From an uncultured Prevotellaceae bacterium (GTDB lineage: Bacteria; Bacteroidota; Bacteroidia; Bacteroidales; Bacteroidaceae), in contig CAMBDA010000005.1 of assembly GCA_945865175.1 (NCBI GenBank), positions 1 through 64,000 of the forward strand: 64,000 nucleotides of DNA, read 5' to 3'. The notes under the pieces were generated by a model. The model was not told where the DNA came from, did no database searches, and saw nothing but the letters and a program-made list of their open reading frames with translations. The first letter of the stretch is position 1. Each line of letters begins with the position of its first letter. Positions 58,912 through 64,000 of the stretch are shown here, one piece after another. Position numbers and translations under genes: made by a program.

Positions 58912-59508
58912 CTATTTCACATACTTAGTGTCCCTGCCTGACCCTACGTGATGGATGATGCCCATCTGTTCCATTTCTTTCAGGCGGTTGTAGGCAGTGG
59001 TGCGCTTCAGGCCGGAAAGCTGCTCAAATGCAGAACGGGTGAGGTGGTCGTGGGTTTTGAAATAGTTGTCGAGCAGGGGTATGAGCTTGTCGGCTGTGGG
59101 TGCAATGGCTATACCTGTGGATGGACGCCACTGGAAACAGGGCTTTTCTATGGCTTGGATGAACTGAGGATAAGGGTGGAAGTTCACTCCGCGCACTTCG
59201 ATGCTTTGCATCCGCTTCTCACTGTCGGGATGGATTTGTGAATGGGTGCCAATAGACAGTTTGAAGGTGCCCAGCATGGAAATGTCGATTGTCTTGCCTT
59301 CTGCCAGAAGTTTTGCCATTACATCAGCCAGATCGTTGATGGCAGCTTCAGCTTGCCCCTTCGAAAGTGCACCGTGGGCAGCCATCCGTTTTGCCAGTTG
59401 CTGTTCATCGATGACCTCGCTGTCGGTGATGCGGGGATACATTAGGGGTTTGTCTGCACCCTTTTTCTTGTTGGGAGGCATAATCTGCCATTCAATGTTT
59501 ATTGCCAT
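58912..59508 (-). CDS. HU-like DNA-binding protein with C-terminal winged-helix
   Basis: A 198-residue protein of the Bacteroidetes HU-HIG group. Residues about 25-125 show the HU fold (LMYPRITDSEVIDEQQLAKRMAAHGALSKGQAEAAINDLADVMAKLLAEGKTIDISMLGTFKL, then SIEVRGVNFHP). The C-terminal 60 residues form a winged helix (LTRSAFEQLSGLKRTTAYNRLKEMEQMGIIHHVGSGRDTKYV). It probably binds and bends DNA, perhaps with sequence preference from the second domain. Its leader carries two copies of a 16-bp palindrome (59563-59578 and 59629-59644), candidate autoregulatory sites. Confidence 0.83.
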   Translation of the reverse strand: MAINIEWQIMPPNKKKGADKPLMYPRITDSEVIDEQQLAKRMAAHGALSKGQAEAAINDLADVMAKLLAEGKTIDISMLGTFKLSIGTHSQIHPDSEKRMQSIEVRGVNFHPYPQFIQAIEKPCFQWRPSTGIAIAPTADKLIPLLDNYFKTHDHLTRSAFEQLSGLKRTTAYNRLKEMEQMGIIHHVGSGRDTKYVK

Positions 59509-59562
59509 ATTTTTGATGTTTTATAGGTCTTCGCTTATAAGGACTGTATTGCCGGCTTATCG

Positions 59563-59644
59563 TTCAGCCTAGGCTGGATGGTCCTAGCATATATATTCAT
59601 GTGCCATTATATATGTCTTCTCCAACCATTCAGCCTAGGCTGAA
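59563..59644. promoter_or_regulatory. paired palindromes in the leader of the HU-like gene
   Basis: TTCAGCCTAGGCTGAA, a perfect 16-bp palindrome, occurs at 59629-59644; a one-base variant (TTCAGCCTAGGCTGGA) lies at 59563-59578, 66 bp away. Between them CATATATA (59588-59595) and TATATATG (59608-59615) form a further inverted repeat, so the whole 80-bp segment is roughly symmetric. It lies downstream of the promoter at 59696-59726 and upstream of the HU-like gene, so it is transcribed. Confidence 0.7.
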
Positions 59645-59695
59645 CGAAGAGGAAGGTAATGGTTAATAGGAAAGCTAGCTTGACATATCCTGCTG

Positions 59696-59726
59696 CAAAG
59701 CTATACTTTTTTTCTCTGACAGCCAA
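59696..59726 (-). promoter_or_regulatory. promoter of the HU-like gene
   Basis: Minus-strand TTG (59724-59726), 20-nt spacer, TAGCTTTG (59696-59703). It implies an untranslated leader of about 180 nt containing the paired palindromes. Confidence 0.75.
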
Positions 59727-59778
59727 ATAATCGGGGGAAAAAGTCCCGTAGGCGGTATAAACTGGCTCCTATTCTGGG

Positions 59779-62700
59779 TTATTGGACCATGACATCGTCA
59801 ACCACGGAGTTTTCAATCACCTGTGGGTCGAAGGCTTTCTTCTCGTCCTTCACATTGATGTGGCGGAAGGTGAAGTTGCGAAGGCTGTATTTGTCGCTGG
59901 TGCCTACGTCGAAGAAATTGCGGCACTCCATATTGATGTGGGAGATGGTGATGTGGTTGCACTGGCTCAATGGCATGTCGTCACGATTGCCTGGCTGGAA
60001 AAACTGTGTCCAGGGACGGACAACGAGAAAACTGCCCGTGGTGCCGGTGATGTTGTCCGCTGTTACGTATTCGTAGTGCTGGGGCGTGTCGGGGCGCATC
60101 TTGAGCCAAAGCACGCGGTCGGCACCGCTTACCTCAATATTGCGCAGCAGGATGTTGCGGTCGTGCACGCTTTCGCTGCCAAGAGTGAGGCAGCTGTGCA
60201 CAACACCGTACTTGCAATGCTGGATGAGGATGTTGAAGCAGGGGCCGTTGTCGGGATCCGTGTCGGCCCATGTGCCCTTGCCGCCCTTGATGGCCACGGC
60301 ATCGTCGTTGACCGACATGTAACACCCGTCGATGAGCACATCGTGGCAGGCGTCAATATCGATGGCATCGCTGCTGGGAGCCTTCAGCCCCTGGGTGGGA
60401 GAAAGGATGTGGCAGCCGAGAAAGCGCACGTGGTCGCAGCGGTAGAGGTGGTTGGTCCAGAAGGGGCTGTTGGCAAGGGTGACGTCCTGCACGGTCACAT
60501 TGTGGCAGTCAGACAGGTACACGAGCCGCGGGCGCTGCTCGTCCTTGTTGGTGCACTGGGGATTCCACTTGCGCCTGAGCCAGAAAGCCTCCCAATAATG
60601 GCGCCCGTTGCCGTCGATGGTGCCCTTTCCGGCAATGGTGAAGCCATTGATGGAATCGGCATTGACCAGTGCGGCAAAATAGGGACAGGTCTGGCCCTCG
60701 ATGCGGGTGGTGAGAATGGGAAAGTGGGCAATGTGCTCGCTGCCCTTGAGTTTGCCGCCCTCTTCGATGAAAAGATGGGTGCCCTGACGGAAGAAGAGCG
60801 CACCGCTGAGGAAAGTGCCTCGGGGAATGACAATCACTCCGCCACCTTCGCTGGCCGCGCGGTCTATGACTGCCTGCAAGGCGGCTGTCTGCACCAGTGT
60901 GCTGTCGGTGCCTACTCCATAGTGGGTGACCACATAACGCTTGCCCAGAGAGGGGATTTCCACCTTTTCTGTACGTTGAAACCATGGTGACATGGATGTG
61001 CCATCGGGCCACGACTCATTCTTGGAGAAGAGACGGAAGTACTCCACAGCACCGAGCAGAAAGCATCCGGTGCCGTAGTCCTCAAAGTCGGGGACAGAAG
61101 TGAAAGTGACAGGCTGGCCGGCCGAGGGGTCCTTGCCAGTGCCCTGGTTATACCCGATGAAGCCGTCTGCATGGACGCAGGAGGCCAGTGCCTTCCATGC
61201 CTTGTCCATCGGCTGCTGGAAGGTTTTCGGGGGAAGAATGCCCTGGCGTACGCCCCATGCCATGCCGTAGAGGAAAAGCGCCGTGCCTGTCATCTCGGGC
61301 CCGCCGTAGGTAGCGGGCGAAACGAGGCTGACGTTCCAGAAGCCATCCTTGCGCTGGCATTTGAGCAGTGCAAGGCTCATCCTGACGAAGTCGGCCTTGA
61401 GGAACGAGTAGTATGGGTCGTCCGGCGGCAGTGTCTCCATTACCCTTACGAGGGCGGCATACACCCAACCGTTGCCTCGGCTCCAATAGCAGTTCTTGCC
61501 GTCCTTCTCCTTGTAGGGCGGCACATAGTCCTTGTCTCTCCACCACAGTCCTTCCTGCTGGTTGAAGAGTCCGCCGGCCAGCGAGTCGCGACTCCACTGG
61601 TAGGCATGTATGGCATAGTCGAGATAACGGCGTTCGCCCGTGAGCCTTGCATACTTGGCATATACAGGCATGGCCATCTGAATGGCATCAATCCACGTCC
61701 AGTAACTATGCTTCCCGGTTGCCATTTGGTGGTCGAGATTCTCCTTCACCTTCGAGAGGTCCTTTTTCATTCCGCTCTGTATGTGGCGGTCGATATAGGT
61801 CTGCTGGCAGCACTGGTTGTCGGCGTCGGTGTCGTGGACACTGCCTCGTGCCGTCCACTTGTGATGGTCGGCCCAGCGGTCGGTATAGTCGAGGTAGCGC
61901 TGCTGCGGGTCGATGTCGTAGAGTGCCATCAGTCCCTCGTAGTATACGGCTCTTGTCCAGAGGTTGCTGGTGCGGACCTTCTTGACAAAGGTGTCAAGGG
62001 TGGGGTCGGCATATTTCTGCATGAAATAGTCGTTGGTGCGGTGCACTACGTTAAGGATTTCCTCTTGTTTCCTCTCTTGTGCTGTCATCTGTTTGAGGGC
62101 GAGCAGTCTGATTCTCCCGTTGAGCCCCGATGCCACGGGTTTCCAGTCTGCATACGAGTTTTCCTTATAATTGAGACCCACTACGTTAATCTCCTTCATC
62201 CTGCGCCATTTCACACCCCTGCGGTCAAGGTCGGCAATGCGGTTGGCAGGAAGATTGGTGACTTCGATGCGCAGGGTGTTCTTGCCTTTGCGTAGGGTTT
62301 CCTTGCAGTCGAGGACAAAAGGCACGGCCCAGGCGCAGCCCAGATAGGTGCCATTGACATAGACCCGTGCACTCTCGCGTACATCGCCAAGGTCTATCGC
62401 CCAATTGCGGGCTGCGTCGGCACTGGACAGTTGGAAGGTGGTCTCGTATATGCCGGTACCCATGGTGATGGCCGTGGCGGGGCTGAGATTTTCCCATGTG
62501 TGCAGACTGTCGAGGATGAAGGTGGCTCCCACCTTGGGCGCTTCTTCGGTGAACGACAGCCTCCAGCGGTTGGCTGTGAGGTCGATGGCATCGTCGGTGA
62601 GCAGGCTCTCTGTCTCGCCTTCAAAAGCGGACTGACGGCAAAGGAGAATCCTGCTTTCGCCGCTGCGAAGGTGCAGTGCCAGCCCCTCGGCATTGATGCT

Positions 62701-64000
62701 GGCCTGACAGGTATGTCCGTTCATGGGGTTGTACCATAAGGCGTGTGGTGCGGGAACAGCCAGCGGTACGCGGCAGCTGACATCATGATTGGTGAGGTTG
62801 GCAATGAAATAATGGTGTCCCCCGCTGTTGCTCCTGCGGATGATTTTCAGACCGTGGAGCCGCTTCATGGCTTCGGACTTGGCTGCCTGTTCCATGGCTT
62901 TGGTGTCGCCATCGGTGATTACCTTGGCCCCCTGCTGGCGCAGACGTTCTATGTGGCTGGACACATTGGGGGGGAGGGTGGCACCCTTTGGGATGATCAG
63001 CCCCTTGTAGCGTGTGCCGGCTGTGGTCTGCAACATGCCGTCGGTGAAGGTTGTCCCCAAGAGATAACGGTCGCTGATATAGTCGCAGTCGAAGCCTGCC
63101 TCGTCGATGTCGAGGATGGTGCGGATGAAGCCGGGGGCTTTGCTGGCCATCGAATGAATGTCGAACTGCATCAGCCATTCCTTGGTGCGTGTGCGCCACA
63201 TGTCCCGCACGGGCAGATACACCAGAAAATCATTGTCGGGCTGTCCCCATTGCAGGAAGGTCTGGCATCGGGTGATGTAGGCCATCAGCGAAGGTGCGTC
63301 GCGCCAGATGCTGTTGTAGGGGCTCATGTCTACCGATGCATAGAATCTTCGTCCCGGCCATTCTTCGCCTTTGGGCGCATAGGTGGTGCCGTGGAAGAAC
63401 ATGCGGTTGACACCGGCGCAGAACATCAGGTCGAGGTCGGGCTTCATCTGGCTGAGTGAGGTGCGGAAGTGTTCCGTAAGCCAGGTGAAAGTCTCGCTCG
63501 ATGTGTATTTTTTACCTGTGAGGTGTGCTGCCGAAGAGGCATATTTCAGCATGCTCAGGTCGCTGTCGTTGGGGCGGGTGAAGCCCTCATCTTTGCGCAG
63601 GCCGATAATGCCGAAGTCGGAAAGTCCCCATCCCTCAATCTCCGGGATATCCACGGCAGCATAGCAGTCAATGAGATTGGCCGGAGAACCATGGGCCTGA
63701 TTGCGGGTGATGGCCCCGTGCCGATGTGCCCAGGCTGTCCACTGGTTGGTGAAATTGGCCAGCAGCATATCGGACAATGTCTCGCGGTAGTCGCTCACCA
63801 CTTGTGCGTCGCCGTCTACAAACTGCTCCAGTTTGTCCTCCAGCCGATAGCCCCGGCGACGGGCAAACTCATCGAGGAGGGTAGGGGTCCAGTTGGCACC
63901 GTACACCTCGTAGCTGTCGTTGAAGAACGTGTGCGGGAAGGGCGTGCCGCTCTCTGTGAATGCCTGCTCGATGTGCTGCAGGTAGTGCGCTACGGCAGTG
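59779..64000 (-). CDS. trimodular pectin-degrading enzyme, GH106-GH105-GH28, 5' end beyond the window
   Basis: One uninterrupted frame of over 1,400 codons. It begins beyond 64000: codons before the GTG at 63906 still read as protein (FNDSYEVYGANWTP). Up to about nt 62090 is the C-terminal part of a GH106 alpha-L-rhamnosidase, ending in a beta sandwich (GDVRESARVYVNGTYLGCAWAVPF). From about 62060 to 61030 is a GH105 barrel with catalytic Asp in HSYWTWIDAIQMA and YWSRGNGWVYAALV. From about 60955 to the end is a GH28 beta-helix (FTIAGKGTIDGNGRHYW, SSDAIDIDACHD, VNDDAVAIKGG, LWLKMRPDT). These activities act on rhamnogalacturonan, so the chain may process it stepwise. Confidence 0.9.
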   Translation of the reverse strand, partial: TAVAHYLQHIEQAFTESGTPFPHTFFNDSYEVYGANWTPTLLDEFARRRGYRLEDKLEQFVDGDAQVVSDYRETLSDMLLANFTNQWTAWAHRHGAITRNQAHGSPANLIDCYAAVDIPEIEGWGLSDFGIIGLRKDEGFTRPNDSDLSMLKYASSAAHLTGKKYTSSETFTWLTEHFRTSLSQMKPDLDLMFCAGVNRMFFHGTTYAPKGEEWPGRRFYASVDMSPYNSIWRDAPSLMAYITRCQTFLQWGQPDNDFLVYLPVRDMWRTRTKEWLMQFDIHSMASKAPGFIRTILDIDEAGFDCDYISDRYLLGTTFTDGMLQTTAGTRYKGLIIPKGATLPPNVSSHIERLRQQGAKVITDGDTKAMEQAAKSEAMKRLHGLKIIRRSNSGGHHYFIANLTNHDVSCRVPLAVPAPHALWYNPMNGHTCQASINAEGLALHLRSGESRILLCRQSAFEGETESLLTDDAIDLTANRWRLSFTEEAPKVGATFILDSLHTWENLSPATAITMGTGIYETTFQLSSADAARNWAIDLGDVRESARVYVNGTYLGCAWAVPFVLDCKETLRKGKNTLRIEVTNLPANRIADLDRRGVKWRRMKEINVVGLNYKENSYADWKPVASGLNGRIRLLALKQMTAQERKQEEILNVVHRTNDYFMQKYADPTLDTFVKKVRTSNLWTRAVYYEGLMALYDIDPQQRYLDYTDRWADHHKWTARGSVHDTDADNQCCQQTYIDRHIQSGMKKDLSKVKENLDHQMATGKHSYWTWIDAIQMAMPVYAKYARLTGERRYLDYAIHAYQWSRDSLAGGLFNQQEGLWWRDKDYVPPYKEKDGKNCYWSRGNGWVYAALVRVMETLPPDDPYYSFLKADFVRMSLALLKCQRKDGFWNVSLVSPATYGGPEMTGTALFLYGMAWGVRQGILPPKTFQQPMDKAWKALASCVHADGFIGYNQGTGKDPSAGQPVTFTSVPDFEDYGTGCFLLGAVEYFRLFSKNESWPDGTSMSPWFQRTEKVEIPSLGKRYVVTHYGVGTDSTLVQTAALQAVIDRAASEGGGVIVIPRGTFLSGALFFRQGTHLFIEEGGKLKGSEHIAHFPILTTRIEGQTCPYFAALVNADSINGFTIAGKGTIDGNGRHYWEAFWLRRKWNPQCTNKDEQRPRLVYLSDCHNVTVQDVTLANSPFWTNHLYRCDHVRFLGCHILSPTQGLKAPSSDAIDIDACHDVLIDGCYMSVNDDAVAIKGGKGTWADTDPDNGPCFNILIQHCKYGVVHSCLTLGSESVHDRNILLRNIEVSGADRVLWLKMRPDTPQHYEYVTADNITGTTGSFLVVRPWTQFFQPGNRDDMPLSQCNHITISHINMECRNFFDVGTSDKYSLRNFTFRHINVKDEKKAFDPQVIENSVVDDVMVQ

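Overview
The window looks like chromosomal DNA of a Bacteroidales bacterium, probably Prevotellaceae or a close relative with fairly GC-rich coding DNA. Three things point this way. Many genes are preceded by the Bacteroidetes promoter signature TTG-(19-22 nt)-TAnnTTTG. Families typical of the order are present: a long NusB, a DUF5606 protein, an HU-like DNA-binding protein with a winged-helix tail, a BspA-type leucine-rich repeat protein and an ISAon1-type transposase. The carbohydrate enzymes suggest a gut or oral glycan degrader. Genus is not resolved. There is no sign of a prophage, plasmid or CRISPR array; the only mobile DNA is one internally deleted insertion sequence.

Layout. 1-5 kb: a 22-bp tandem dyad repeat, ribonuclease Z, ribosomal protein S1 and asparagine synthetase B. 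5.2-9.6 kb: a MacAB-like ABC export operon with two permeases. 9.8-12.2 kb: a nitrogen operon (putative porin, PII protein, Amt). 12.5-15.6 kb: a three-domain acyl-activating enzyme/ACP/acyltransferase translationally coupled to a hemolysin III-family protein. 15.7-20.0 kb: a sialic acid operon (lyase, epimerase, MFS transporter, AraC regulator) matching the nanLET arrangement of Bacteroides fragilis. 20.0-21.1 kb: a non-coding, repeat-rich stretch ending in a well-formed promoter and a gene remnant. 21.1-24.0 kb: an ECF sigma operon with a putative anti-sigma protein and two secreted proteins. 24-25 kb: an AraC regulator.

25.1-32.6 kb is a five-gene operon pairing alginate-type O-acetylation machinery (MBOAT plus two AlgJ/AlgX-like proteins) with a secreted propeller/LamG protein and a GH140-like enzyme. 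Opposite it lies a GH105-DUF2264 fusion. Then come HrpB helicase and a tightly overlapping operon (38.0-43.8 kb) that carries what is needed for inositol lipid synthesis: nucleotidyltransferase, ATP-grasp enzyme, CDP-alcohol phosphatidyltransferase, flippase-like membrane protein, HAD phosphatase and myo-inositol-phosphate synthase. 44-47 kb holds a membrane-anchored AraC regulator, a BspA-like LRR protein and the IS remnant. 47.7-48.1 kb is a five-tRNA operon. 48-55 kb is housekeeping: pepT, an S4 protein, pth, rplY, nusB, yajC, a YbbR-domain protein, coaE and a DUF5606 gene.

The right end has a TPR histidine-kinase-like protein that lacks the usual phospho-acceptor histidine, an ornithine cyclodeaminase-family protein, a secreted GH5 enzyme, an HU-like protein with paired palindromes in its leader, and, running off the window, a very large single-chain enzyme combining GH106-, GH105- and GH28-type modules. 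The most unusual items are that trimodular pectinase, the O-acetylation/GH140 operon, the inositol lipid cluster with a shifted active-site aspartate in its transferase, and the cis-element arrays at 129-210, 20.3-20.7 kb and 59.56-59.64 kb.
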